From a candidate division WOR-3 bacterium (GTDB taxonomy: Bacteria; Hydrothermota; Tepidihabitantia; Tepidihabitantales; Tepidihabitantaceae): DNA of 64,000 nucleotides. Below the pieces are notes generated by a model. It was given only the letters and a program-made list of their open reading frames with translations, searched no databases and was not told where the DNA came from. Shown here one piece after another: positions 55,672 through 63,757 of the stretch. The stretch covers positions 1 through 64,000 of the forward strand of contig VGIR01000001.1 of assembly GCA_016867815.1 (NCBI GenBank), in the 5' to 3' direction. A program made the position numbers and the translations under genes. The first letter of the stretch is position 1, and each line of letters opens with the position of its first letter.

Positions 55672-58395
55672 ATGTTCAGTAGGGCGGCAGCCTGCGTGGC
55701 GCTCTTGTGCGCCATGTTCGTTCCTGCCATTGCCGGCAAGGCCAGAGCGCTTCCCGGCAGGCATCAGCAGTTGGTCAATCAACACTCGCAGCTCAGCCGG
55801 AGCGCGCGGCCCCTTCCGGTCAGGGCACGGAGATCCGCGTGGCCGCCGGCGAGGCCCAACCTGAAGCAGATAAGCGCTCATTCGGACCGGGCCGGAGTCG
55901 ACGGACGACTGGGTGATGCGTTCATGGTGGACACCGGAATCGTGCCGACTCCGCTCTCTTGGGGTATGAGCTTCTCGTACGGCGCGGCAACGAATGACTC
56001 CGGCTGGCGGGTCTTCTGGTCGGACGACAACGCCCAGGCGGTCTACACCAGCGGTGTCGGGTCGGATGGTTCCGCGACCGATGCCATAGGCAACCGCGTC
56101 GGCTACGAGTACCAGTCAATGCAGAATAATGGCATCTCCCGGGCGATCGTCGGCACCGGCTCCGGCTTCACCGCGGTCTGGGTCGCGGGCGACAACCGCA
56201 GCCTGTGGTCGGCCCGGCTCGACTCGGCCGGGAACGTCATCGATTCGCTGCTCGTGTATGACAGCGACCAGGGCCAGGCACTGCCGGCCGTCGCATTCGA
56301 TGGCGATTCGACCTGCCTGGTGGTCTGGACCGACAACACCGTAGAACAGAATGCCGACATCTACGCTGCGCGTCTGACAACCGGCGGCCGGCTGCTCGAC
56401 TCGGTACCAATCCCGGTTGCCGTGAGCCGCACAGATTCCGATATCTTCCCTGCGGCTGCATTCGGCCGCGGCGTCTATCTCGTGGCCTGGATGGCGATGG
56501 ACACGCTTGGGATTACGGCTACAGTGAAGGCGACAAGAGTGTCGGCGGGCGGCGTGGTACTGGATACAGCCATCTTCTTGCGCCACGATGCCGGCGCGAT
56601 ACAGGCACTCCCAAGCGTCGCGTTCGGGGACACATGCTTCCTCGCGACGTGGGCAGAGGGCATGGAGCAGCCGGATATCTTCGCGGCGCGGGTCTCGGCA
56701 TCAGGGGACATCATGGACACGGTCGCCATCCAGTTGTGCAGCGACCCGAACATGGACGTGTTTCCGTCCATTGCCTACGACGGGACCAACTACCTGGTGA
56801 TGTGGGAAGAGGATGAGGAGTCCTGGCCTTCGGGCGCGCTTTGCGGACTGAGGCTCAGCGCTGAAGCAGTGCCGCTCGACTCCACTTTCATCCGGCCGCG
56901 GCTCAGGGACTATGTGTGCAACGGCCCGAGCGTGTCAGCGGACCGGGACAATTTCTTCGTGGCCGGCTGCTTCACTGATACCTTCACGTACAACATGGGC
57001 GTCATCTGCACGCGCATCAGCCCGCAAGGGGCGGTGCTCGATTCCGGCATCGTCCTGCCGCAGGGCGCGGACTGGCAGCACGGGCCGAGTGGCGCGTCGG
57101 ACGGGACAGACTTCCTTGCCGTCTGGGCCGAGGACCGAGGCGGGGTGTTCGGTGCGGTCAGCGCCTCGCGGATTGCCGCTGACGGAACCGTGCTGGACCC
57201 GGTCGGATTCCCGGTTGACACGACTCTCACCGGCAAGTGGCAGACGGCTGCCGTTTTCGGCGATTCCATCTACCTCGTGGCGTGGTCTGACGTTCGCGAT
57301 TCTACCGGGGCGGACATCTACTGCGCGAGGGTCGGCACGGACGGAAGCGTGTTCGACCCGGGCGGCATCGCGGTGTGCCGTGAGGCCTTCGACCAGGACT
57401 ACCCGGACATCAGCTTCGACGGGACGAACTTCCTTGTCGTGTGGCACGACAACCGCACGGACATGCGCGGCAACGTCTTTGCGGCGCGGGTCAGCCAGGC
57501 CGGAACCGTGCTCGACCCGAACGGCTTCGCGGTGGCGGCCTCCGACTCGTTTGACGACGCATTGCCGGCCGTCTGCTTCAGCGGCAGCGACTACCTGGTG
57601 GTCTGGCAGGGATATCACTACAACGCGTCGGACGACAACATCTATGGTGCGCTGGTCAGTCCGGCCGGATCCATCACCCGGCCGAGGTACCTCGTGGGCG
57701 CGACGGTGCACGGCTACCCGCCGCCCGTGTCGGTTGCACGCGCCGACGGGAACTCGCTGGTCGCCTGGGTGCAGGACGACGGCGCGATCTACGCGGCCCG
57801 GGTCAAGGCCGACGGTACGGTCCTCGACACGAATGCCCTGCTCGTGGACAAGACGAACGAGTACAACGAGCTTCCCCGTGTCACCGCTGATGCCGAAGGC
57901 TTCCGAGTCCTCTGGGGCTATTGGGGCTACATGGACTCAACGTACTTCGCGGTTGCGAGGATTGACACGGCCGGGAACCTGGTCCGCAAGGATGAGTGGT
58001 TTGCGGCGCCCGGCTACCAGCTCGGGTTCGATGCGGTGTACGGCGGTGGCCCGGAACTGCTCCTGCTCTTTAGTTGCTGGACTGAAGCCGCGCTCGGCCA
58101 ACGCTACAGCGCCTACCGGCTGTGGGGCAGACTGGGCGACGTGCCGGGAATTGAGGAAGCCGGCGGTCGGCAGGAGCCACGTGTAGCGTCAGGGGCCAGC
58201 ATCGTGCGCGGCGTGCTGTACCTGACGGAAGCCGCAAGCCGCAAGCTGTCCGCTGCAAGCCTCGTGAACATCGCCGGGCAGAAGGTGATGGACCTGCAGA
58301 ACGGGGCGAATGACGTGAGCCGGCTCGCACCCGGCGTCTACTTCGTGCGTGACCCGCAGTCGCAGGCGGCGCGCAGAATCGTGATCCAGCGCTAG
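55672..58395 (+). CDS. large secreted beta-propeller protein with T9SS-type tail
   Basis: An exported protein of 907 residues. The ATG at 55672 is preceded by AAAGGAGG; the open frame upstream to 55525 is leader. The signal peptide is AAACVALLCAMFVPAIAG. About a dozen blades carry the word YLVVW or FLVVW with a following D-N/D-R (LVVWTDNTVEQNADIYAARL, FLVVWHDNRTDMRGNVFAAR, YLVVWQGYHYNASDDNIYGA). The tail AASLVNIAGQKVMDLQNGAN, then DVSRLAPGVYFVRD and RIVIQR, is a type A-like sorting module. The linker holds AAGCCGCAAGCTG repeat words (EAASRKLSAAS). It is probably surface exposed. Confidence 0.86.
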   Translation: MFSRAAACVALLCAMFVPAIAGKARALPGRHQQLVNQHSQLSRSARPLPVRARRSAWPPARPNLKQISAHSDRAGVDGRLGDAFMVDTGIVPTPLSWGMSFSYGAATNDSGWRVFWSDDNAQAVYTSGVGSDGSATDAIGNRVGYEYQSMQNNGISRAIVGTGSGFTAVWVAGDNRSLWSARLDSAGNVIDSLLVYDSDQGQALPAVAFDGDSTCLVVWTDNTVEQNADIYAARLTTGGRLLDSVPIPVAVSRTDSDIFPAAAFGRGVYLVAWMAMDTLGITATVKATRVSAGGVVLDTAIFLRHDAGAIQALPSVAFGDTCFLATWAEGMEQPDIFAARVSASGDIMDTVAIQLCSDPNMDVFPSIAYDGTNYLVMWEEDEESWPSGALCGLRLSAEAVPLDSTFIRPRLRDYVCNGPSVSADRDNFFVAGCFTDTFTYNMGVICTRISPQGAVLDSGIVLPQGADWQHGPSGASDGTDFLAVWAEDRGGVFGAVSASRIAADGTVLDPVGFPVDTTLTGKWQTAAVFGDSIYLVAWSDVRDSTGADIYCARVGTDGSVFDPGGIAVCREAFDQDYPDISFDGTNFLVVWHDNRTDMRGNVFAARVSQAGTVLDPNGFAVAASDSFDDALPAVCFSGSDYLVVWQGYHYNASDDNIYGALVSPAGSITRPRYLVGATVHGYPPPVSVARADGNSLVAWVQDDGAIYAARVKADGTVLDTNALLVDKTNEYNELPRVTADAEGFRVLWGYWGYMDSTYFAVARIDTAGNLVRKDEWFAAPGYQLGFDAVYGGGPELLLLFSCWTEAALGQRYSAYRLWGRLGDVPGIEEAGGRQEPRVASGASIVRGVLYLTEAASRKLSAASLVNIAGQKVMDLQNGANDVSRLAPGVYFVRDPQSQAARRIVIQR

Positions 58396-58413
58396 CCGTT
58401 CCGGCTGTAGATG

Positions 58414-58443
58414 GCGGGCGGGAACCGGTTGGTTCCCGCCCGC
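58414..58443. terminator. long hairpin terminator between converging genes
   Basis: Thirteen-base arms (GCGGGCGGGAACC / GGTTCCCGCCCGC) with a GGTT loop, then GATTGTCTG. It separates the cargo gene from the convergent iorB. Confidence 0.75.
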
Positions 58444-58474
58444 GATTGTCTGCCTGAGCTGCTGCCGGCCCGGT

Positions 58475-59056
58475 CTAGGGGCAGGCGGAGATGGCTTGGC
58501 CGACCGCGAAGGCCTTGAGGTTGAGCTCCCGGGCCGCCGGCTTCACCAACTCGGTCAGGGACTGTTTGATAGACTCGTCCGGGAAGCCGAGGCAGCTTGA
58601 GACCGCCCCGAGCATCACCGTATTCTGTACCCGGACGTTGCCCAGTTCGAGAGCGGTCTTGAAGGCCGGCACCATCTGCCGTCGGGGCGCGCGGGCCGCG
58701 AGGCGGGCCTCGATCTGGTCGTCAGGCACTCTTTCCGCCGTGCCGATTGAGACCGGGAGCGGGTCGATGCGGTGCGAGTCGTAGAAGAGGCGTCCGGACG
58801 GACACAGGAAGTGGACGTAGCGGAGCGCCTCGAGCCTCTCGAAAGCCACCACCGCGTCGGCCGTACCTTCTTCGATGAGCGGCGAATAGACCTTGGGGCC
58901 GAAGCGGATGTGGCTGGTCACGCTGCCGCCGCGCTGGGCCAGTCCGTGCACTTCCGACTTCTTGACGTCCAGGCCGTTCCGGAGCGCGAGGTTGGAGATG
59001 ATGTCGGAGAAGAGCAGCACTCCCTGGCCGCCCACGCCGCAGACAAGGATGTTCAT
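58475..59056 (-). CDS. iorB: indolepyruvate:ferredoxin oxidoreductase, beta subunit
   Basis: The small subunit of 193 residues. The start is ATG 59056 (MNILVCGVGGQGVLLFSDII, the typical gamma/beta-type 2-oxoacid oxidoreductase opening). The open frame beyond it is repeat DNA. SEVHGLAQRGGSVTSHIRFG is also characteristic. The ATG overlaps the iorA stop by four bases. With IorA it oxidises aryl pyruvates (indolepyruvate, phenylpyruvate) to aryl-acetyl-CoA, reducing ferredoxin, in the cytoplasm. Confidence 0.92.
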   Translation of the reverse strand: MNILVCGVGGQGVLLFSDIISNLALRNGLDVKKSEVHGLAQRGGSVTSHIRFGPKVYSPLIEEGTADAVVAFERLEALRYVHFLCPSGRLFYDSHRIDPLPVSIGTAERVPDDQIEARLAARAPRRQMVPAFKTALELGNVRVQNTVMLGAVSSCLGFPDESIKQSLTELVKPAARELNLKAFAVGQAISACP

Positions 59057-60825
59057 GAGGGACTCCCAGCAGAGGACTTTGGACTTTGGACATTGGACTT
59101 GGGACTTGCGGAGATGGCTCCTTCGGGGCAGACGTCGGCGCACATGCCGCAGCCGACGCAGGTGGTCGCGGTGATGTGGGCCTTGCCGTTATCGAATGAC
59201 AGGGCCGGGCAGCCGAGCCGGATGCAAGTCTTGCAGCCGTCGCACTTCTCCGGGTCCACTTTGAACGGCGGGTTGTGGAGCCGGATGTGCAGGGCGCAGG
59301 CGCGGCGGTTGACAATCACCGCCGGTTCTTTCTTGGCGAGCAGTTCGCGCACGACCTTGCGCGTTTCCTTTACTTTGTAGGGGTCGACAACGACCACGGT
59401 CTTGACTCCGCAGGCCTTGGCGATCTCCTCGGGTTTGATGATGGTCCCGAAGCTGCCCATCAGGGTCTGTCCGGTGCCGGGGTGGTTCTGGTGTCCGGTC
59501 ATGCCGGTGGTGCGGTTGTCACTGATGATGGTGATGACGTTCGACTTGTTGTAGACGGTGTTGATGAGACCGGTGACGCCGGAGTGGAAGAAAGTTGAGT
59601 CGCCGATGATGGCGACGTGCGGCCGCTGGTCGGTGGCACCGAGCGCTTTGTCGGTCCCGTGGGCGACGGTGATGGACGCGCCCATGTCGACGCAGGTGTC
59701 CATGCCCGAGTGCGGCGGCATCACCCCGAGCGTGTAGCAGCCGATGTCGCCGCCGATGAAGGCTTTCTGATTCTGCAGGGCGAAGTAGATGCCGGTGTGC
59801 GGGCAGCCGGGGCAGAGCGCCGGGGGCCGGGCGGTCACGCCGGTTTCCGGTTCGGCTTTCTCCGCAGGCAGACCCATGCTCAGGCGCAGCGCCCGTTGGC
59901 TCATTTCGTTGGTGCGCGGCAACCGGTCTTTTCCTGTCACCTTGAGCCCGAGCGCCCTGACCTGCAGTTCGATGAAAGGGTCGACTTCCTCGACCACGAG
60001 CAGTTCCTTGACTGTGGCGGCGAACCGGCGCACGGTCTCACCGGGGAACGGCCAGACCATACCCAGTTTCAGGAATGAGGCGTCGGGGTAGACCTCACGC
60101 GCATAATGGTAGCAGACACCATCGCTTATGATTCCCAGGTCAACGCTGCCCGGTTCGATGCGGTTGAACTCATCCTGCAGGCTGAGAGCGGCGACCCGGT
60201 CGATGCGCTTCTCCAGGTCGACGTGCCTGACTTTGGCGAACGCGGGCAGGATAGCGTTCTTGGTCACTTTCTTCTCGTAGGGCTTGAGCGGAACTTCGGT
60301 CCGCTCGCCAACCTCGACGATGCCGCTGGAGTGGGCGACGCGGGTGGTGAGGCGGATGAGGACCGGCAGGTCGAACTCCTCGGAGATGGCAAAGGCCCGC
60401 ATGGTGTAGTCGCGGCACTCCTGGCTGTTCGACGGGCAGAGGACCGGCACCCTGGCCATGAGACCGTAGAAGCGGTTGTCCTGCTCGTTCTGCGAGGAGT
60501 GCAGGCCCGGGTCATCGGCCGTCACGATCACGAAGCCGCCGAGCGCGCCGATGTAGGCGGCGGAGAAGAACGGGTCCGCGGCAACGTTCAGGCCGACATG
60601 CTTCATCGCTGCCAGAGCCCGCGCCCCGGATATCGAGGCGCCGAGCGCGACTTCGAGCGCCACCTTCTCGTTGGTCGACCACTCGGAGTAGATATCTTTG
60701 TAGGTCGAGATGGCTTCGAGGATTTCGGTCGATGGTGTGCCTGGGTAGGCGGCAGCCACGCGGCACCCTGCCTCCCAGGCTCCCCGGGCTACGGCTTCAT
60801 CCCCGGAGAGCAGTTTCCTTGTCAT
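59053..60825 (-). CDS. iorA: indolepyruvate:ferredoxin oxidoreductase, alpha subunit
   Basis: The large subunit of 590 residues. The N-terminal pyrimidine-binding domain starts LLSGDEAVARGAWEAGCRVA. The thiamine-diphosphate domain has LCPGCPHTGIYFAL, GGDIGCYTLG and IGDSTFFHSG. Two 4Fe-4S motifs close the protein: CDGCKTCIRLGCP and CVGCGMCADVCP. The final residues (SPKSNVQSPKSSAGS) are read from the dispersed repeat at 59062-59105 and were probably added by it. The start codon ATG 60825 overlaps the end of the butyrate kinase gene by 29 bases, so the three genes are one operon. Confidence 0.94.
   Translation of the reverse strand: MTRKLLSGDEAVARGAWEAGCRVAAAYPGTPSTEILEAISTYKDIYSEWSTNEKVALEVALGASISGARALAAMKHVGLNVAADPFFSAAYIGALGGFVIVTADDPGLHSSQNEQDNRFYGLMARVPVLCPSNSQECRDYTMRAFAISEEFDLPVLIRLTTRVAHSSGIVEVGERTEVPLKPYEKKVTKNAILPAFAKVRHVDLEKRIDRVAALSLQDEFNRIEPGSVDLGIISDGVCYHYAREVYPDASFLKLGMVWPFPGETVRRFAATVKELLVVEEVDPFIELQVRALGLKVTGKDRLPRTNEMSQRALRLSMGLPAEKAEPETGVTARPPALCPGCPHTGIYFALQNQKAFIGGDIGCYTLGVMPPHSGMDTCVDMGASITVAHGTDKALGATDQRPHVAIIGDSTFFHSGVTGLINTVYNKSNVITIISDNRTTGMTGHQNHPGTGQTLMGSFGTIIKPEEIAKACGVKTVVVVDPYKVKETRKVVRELLAKKEPAVIVNRRACALHIRLHNPPFKVDPEKCDGCKTCIRLGCPALSFDNGKAHITATTCVGCGMCADVCPEGAISASPKSNVQSPKSSAGSPS
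59062..59105. repeat. GGACTTTGGACTTTGG repeat at the iorA end
   Basis: Tandem degenerate eight-base units (GGACTTTG, GACATTGG) encode the tail of iorA just before the iorB start. Confidence 0.75.
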
Positions 60826-61885
60826 AGCTTAGTTCCTTTTCTTTGCCGGATAGGACAGCGATAAGGCGGGAGGCCAGCGCCGACATCTCCTCCTCGCCCG
60901 GAAACACGAACAGCTTGAGTTTGAGTGGGGCAAGCCACTTCTTGAGGTCGGTGACAAACCGCTCCGAGAGAGTCAGGCCACCGGTCAGGACTATCGCGTC
61001 GGGCGTGCCTTCGCAGGCAACGACGTAGGCGCCGATCTCTTTCGCGACCTGGTAGACGAGGGCCCGGTAGACCAGTTCGGCTGACTTGTTGCCGCCGGCA
61101 ACCGCCTTTTCGACCCGGCGGATGTCGTCGGTCGCGAGATAGGATACCAGCCCGCCCTTGTTGTTGAACAGGCTCAGGATGGCTGCCTCGGTGTACTTGC
61201 CGGAGTAGCAGGCGCGGACGATTCCGGACAGGGGAAGTGACCCCGCCCGCTGCGGGGAGAACGGACCGTCGTCGTTCGCGTTGTTGGCGTCGACCTGCTT
61301 GCCGCCGACATGAGCGGCCACGGTGATGCCCGTGCCGAGGTGAGCGATCACCAGTCGGCATTTCTGGTACGGTTTCTTCAGTTTCTTCGCCGCCGCCTGC
61401 GCCACGGTGCGGCAGCTCAGGGCATGCGATATCGCTACCCGGTGGATGCCTTTGAATCCGGAGACTCGCGCGATATCGCGGAATTCGTCGGTGGACTCCG
61501 GGTCTACGAAGTACGCGGGGATACCAAGCTCCCGGGAGAGCTCGAACCCGATGAGCGGGCCGAGGAGAGATGCGTGCAACGTCTGGTACTCCCCGTGGCG
61601 GATGTCAGCGGCTACCCGCGGCGTTATCCGGTAAACTCCACCCGGAAGCGGCCGGAGAGGACCGCCGCGCGTGGCGATTGCCTGCAACCTGGTCCGGTCG
61701 AACTTGTGCTGGTCGAGAACCGATAGAACGGCGGACTTGCGCATCTCGTACTGGTCAAGCACATGGCCGAACCGGACGAGCTGGTTGGGTGGGTGCTCGA
61801 CGGTCTCGGAAAGGGCTGTCTTCGGGCCGTCGAAGATCGCCACTTTCGTGGACCCGCCGCCCGGGTTGATGGCCAGAATCAGCAT
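60797..61885 (-). CDS. buk: butyrate kinase
   Basis: An acetokinase-family kinase of 362 residues that makes ATP from butyryl phosphate (or related acyl phosphates). The N-terminal phosphate loop is ILAINPGGGSTKVAIFD, as in Buk. Further motifs are VYRITPRVAADIRHGEYQTL, VIAHLGTGITVAAHVGGKQV and IVLTGGLTLSERF. The start is ATG 61885 because the -10 box TAGACT ends seven bases before it; the frame open up to 62191 is not coding. The operon with iorAB suggests energy conservation from amino-acid fermentation, where the acyl phosphate may be aromatic or branched. No phosphotransacylase gene is nearby. Confidence 0.92.
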   Translation of the reverse strand: MLILAINPGGGSTKVAIFDGPKTALSETVEHPPNQLVRFGHVLDQYEMRKSAVLSVLDQHKFDRTRLQAIATRGGPLRPLPGGVYRITPRVAADIRHGEYQTLHASLLGPLIGFELSRELGIPAYFVDPESTDEFRDIARVSGFKGIHRVAISHALSCRTVAQAAAKKLKKPYQKCRLVIAHLGTGITVAAHVGGKQVDANNANDDGPFSPQRAGSLPLSGIVRACYSGKYTEAAILSLFNNKGGLVSYLATDDIRRVEKAVAGGNKSAELVYRALVYQVAKEIGAYVVACEGTPDAIVLTGGLTLSERFVTDLKKWLAPLKLKLFVFPGEEEMSALASRLIAVLSGKEKELSYDKETALRG

Positions 61886-61892
61886 GTCCTTC

Positions 61893-61921
61893 AGTCTATC
61901 GCCGCTGCCTAGGCAAGTCAA
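61893..61921 (-). promoter_or_regulatory. promoter of the buk-iorAB operon (leaderless)
   Basis: On the minus strand TTGACT (61921-61916), a 17-bp spacer, TAGACT (61898-61893), then seven bases to ATG 61885. GAAGG overlaps this interval but is too close to the ATG for a usual ribosome site. Confidence 0.55.
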
Positions 61922-62246
61922 ACCGCGTGCCCGGCACCAGAGCTCAAACGGAGGCCCCGAAAGCAATAGACGGATTCGAGCTCCACCGCCAAGACAAAAG
62001 AGGGCCGGGAAAACGTGGCTGTACCGAATGAGGATAGGGATGCTGTCGCGGCGCTCGTTTGTGCGATGCTCCAGGCGCGGCCCGCGCAGCCGCATCGAGG
62101 TGGTGTCCCTCATTCTCCGGCGCTCCGGAGGACTTTTCTCTCTTTTCCCAAACTCGAATTGCGTACCGTTGTGCCGGGATGCAGAGGCCAATGGTGTACA
62201 TCGCCCGATACGATGCTGTTCGCGGCCGCATGTTCGCGGACGCGGG
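61922..62246. other. gene-free divergent region
   Basis: I see no gene, RNA or repeat here. Open frames on both strands are GC-driven and lack start signals or family features. Confidence 0.5.
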
Positions 62247-62274
62247 TTGACAAGCCCCGAATGGGGTCTATTAT
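62247..62274 (+). promoter_or_regulatory. promoter of the last cargo gene
   Basis: TTGACA (62247-62252), a 16-bp spacer, TATTAT (62269-62274). The spacer contains a perfect CCCC-GAAT-GGGG inverted repeat, so a repressor or activator could bind there. The leader carries AAAAGGAGG before GTG 62314. Confidence 0.72.
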
Positions 62275-62313
62275 TGCATCGTTATACTCGCCCCGGCGCG
62301 AAAAGGAGGAACT

Positions 62314-63642
62314 GTGGTTCGCATGCGATTCACGCCCATCATGGCCGCGTTCGTGGCGGCCGCGATTCTCATACCCGCAACCCTGGCGGCTCACACCACC
62401 TTTCAACGCACATTTGGCGGTCCTGGCAGAGACTCCGGTTGCTCCGTCCGGCAGACTGCGGACGGCGGTTACGTCATTGCCGGGACCACCGAAAGCTATG
62501 GAGCGGGCAGGCAAGACGTCTATCTGGTAAGGACCGACTCCAGCGGCAACGTGCTTTGGAGCTGTACCTACGGCGGCGAGTCGCTCGACTACGGGAATTC
62601 CGTGAGCCAGACGAGTGACGGTGGGTTCATCGTTGCCGGCAGCACGGAGTCGTACGGGGCCGGCTACGCTGACATGTATCTCATTCGAACCGATGCCCAC
62701 GGCGAAACACTTTGGACCAGGACGCTCGGGGGCCCACACGATGATGAGGCGACCTCCGTCCTGCAGACCCCCGACGGCGACTTCACGATCGGAGGTTCCT
62801 CCGTTTCCTACTCCGGTTGGAGCGACGCCGACCCGTGTCTCGCTAGTACCGACTCAAGTGGTAGTGTTCACTGGGTGAAGGCCCACGACATATTCAACTG
62901 GGACTACGGCTACTCCATGGAGAGGACTAGGGGCGGAAACTACGTCATTGCCGGCGGAGCATACGGCTTTATCGGAGGCCGAGCCTACGTTCTCATGGCG
63001 GACGACAAGGGCGACGAAATGTGGACGACCAGCTACGGCCCGGAATACAGCCGAGGCCAAGCCGTGCTGGAGGCGGCCGACGGTGGGATTGCAGTGGTCG
63101 GTGGCGACGCATCGGCTGACCGCGGCAGTGTGAGTCTGGTCAAGTTCGGGGCAAACGGCGAGTCGCTCTGGGGAAGGAAGTACGGCGACGGCATGGGGTA
63201 CGCGGCTATCGAGACCGATGACAGCGGGTTCGTCATTGCCGGCTGCACCGGTGCGGGCACCGACGCCTATCTCGTCAGGACCAATGCCAGTGGCGACCCG
63301 AAGTGGATGAGGATATTCGGCGGTCCCGACAACGAAGTCCTGCAGTCCGTCCAGCCGACCGCCGATGGCGGTTACATCATGACCGGGACCACACGCTCCT
63401 ACGGTGCGGGCGGCAGCGACGTCTATCTCATCAAGACCGACGCTGATGGCAACGTTGGCGTGGCCGATGGGACCCAAAAGCCGCAAGCCACCAGCCGTAG
63501 GCTGTCCACCACGGTCGTTCGCAGTCTGCCGGAGGGCTCAACCGTCTTCGACCCCATGGGGCGGAGGGTAGCTAGCCCGAAGGCGGGAATCTACTTCGTT
63601 CGACAGTCGTCAGCCGTAACCAAGGTCGTTGTGCCGAGGTAA
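62314..63642 (+). CDS. secreted repeat beta-propeller protein with degenerate T9SS tail
   Basis: An exported protein of 442 residues. The start is GTG 62314, four bases after AGGAGGA; ATG 62323 is an alternative. The signal peptide is AAFVAAAILIPATLAA. Repeats of about 50 residues follow, with the pattern TxDGGYVIAGxTxSYGAGxxD and V-x-LVRTD (ADGGYVIAGTTESYGAGRQD, SDGGFIVAGSTESYGAGYAD, ADGGYIMTGTTRSYGAGGSD). The C-terminal 60 residues are a short T9SS-like tail (TVFDPMGRRVASPKAGIYFV, ending TKVVVPR). The linker GTQKPQATSRRLSTT is repeat-derived. Probably surface displayed. Confidence 0.86.
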   Translation: MVRMRFTPIMAAFVAAAILIPATLAAHTTFQRTFGGPGRDSGCSVRQTADGGYVIAGTTESYGAGRQDVYLVRTDSSGNVLWSCTYGGESLDYGNSVSQTSDGGFIVAGSTESYGAGYADMYLIRTDAHGETLWTRTLGGPHDDEATSVLQTPDGDFTIGGSSVSYSGWSDADPCLASTDSSGSVHWVKAHDIFNWDYGYSMERTRGGNYVIAGGAYGFIGGRAYVLMADDKGDEMWTTSYGPEYSRGQAVLEAADGGIAVVGGDASADRGSVSLVKFGANGESLWGRKYGDGMGYAAIETDDSGFVIAGCTGAGTDAYLVRTNASGDPKWMRIFGGPDNEVLQSVQPTADGGYIMTGTTRSYGAGGSDVYLIKTDADGNVGVADGTQKPQATSRRLSTTVVRSLPEGSTVFDPMGRRVASPKAGIYFVRQSSAVTKVVVPR

Positions 63643-63676
63643 GGAGCAGTCAGCAGCGAGGAGCCAGCAACAACCG

Positions 63677-63694
63677 GGCGGGCGAATGCCCGCC
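63677..63694. terminator. hairpin terminator after the last cargo gene
   Basis: A seven-base-pair stem (GGCGGGC / GCCCGCC) with a GAAT loop, then TCTGCTATTC. Confidence 0.65.
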
Positions 63695-63757
63695 TCTGCT
63701 ATTCGGGGTCGTCTCTACGAGAAATCGGGAACGCCTGACAGGCCGGATGGTCTTGGG

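Noticed and set aside
56912-58186. 424-residue plus-strand open frame
   Set aside because: It is an out-of-frame shadow of the 907-residue cargo protein, rich in Arg, Thr and Ser.
61886-62191. N-terminal extension of butyrate kinase
   Set aside because: The kinase fold begins at MLILAINPGGG, and a promoter occupies 61893-61921. The extension has no family similarity.
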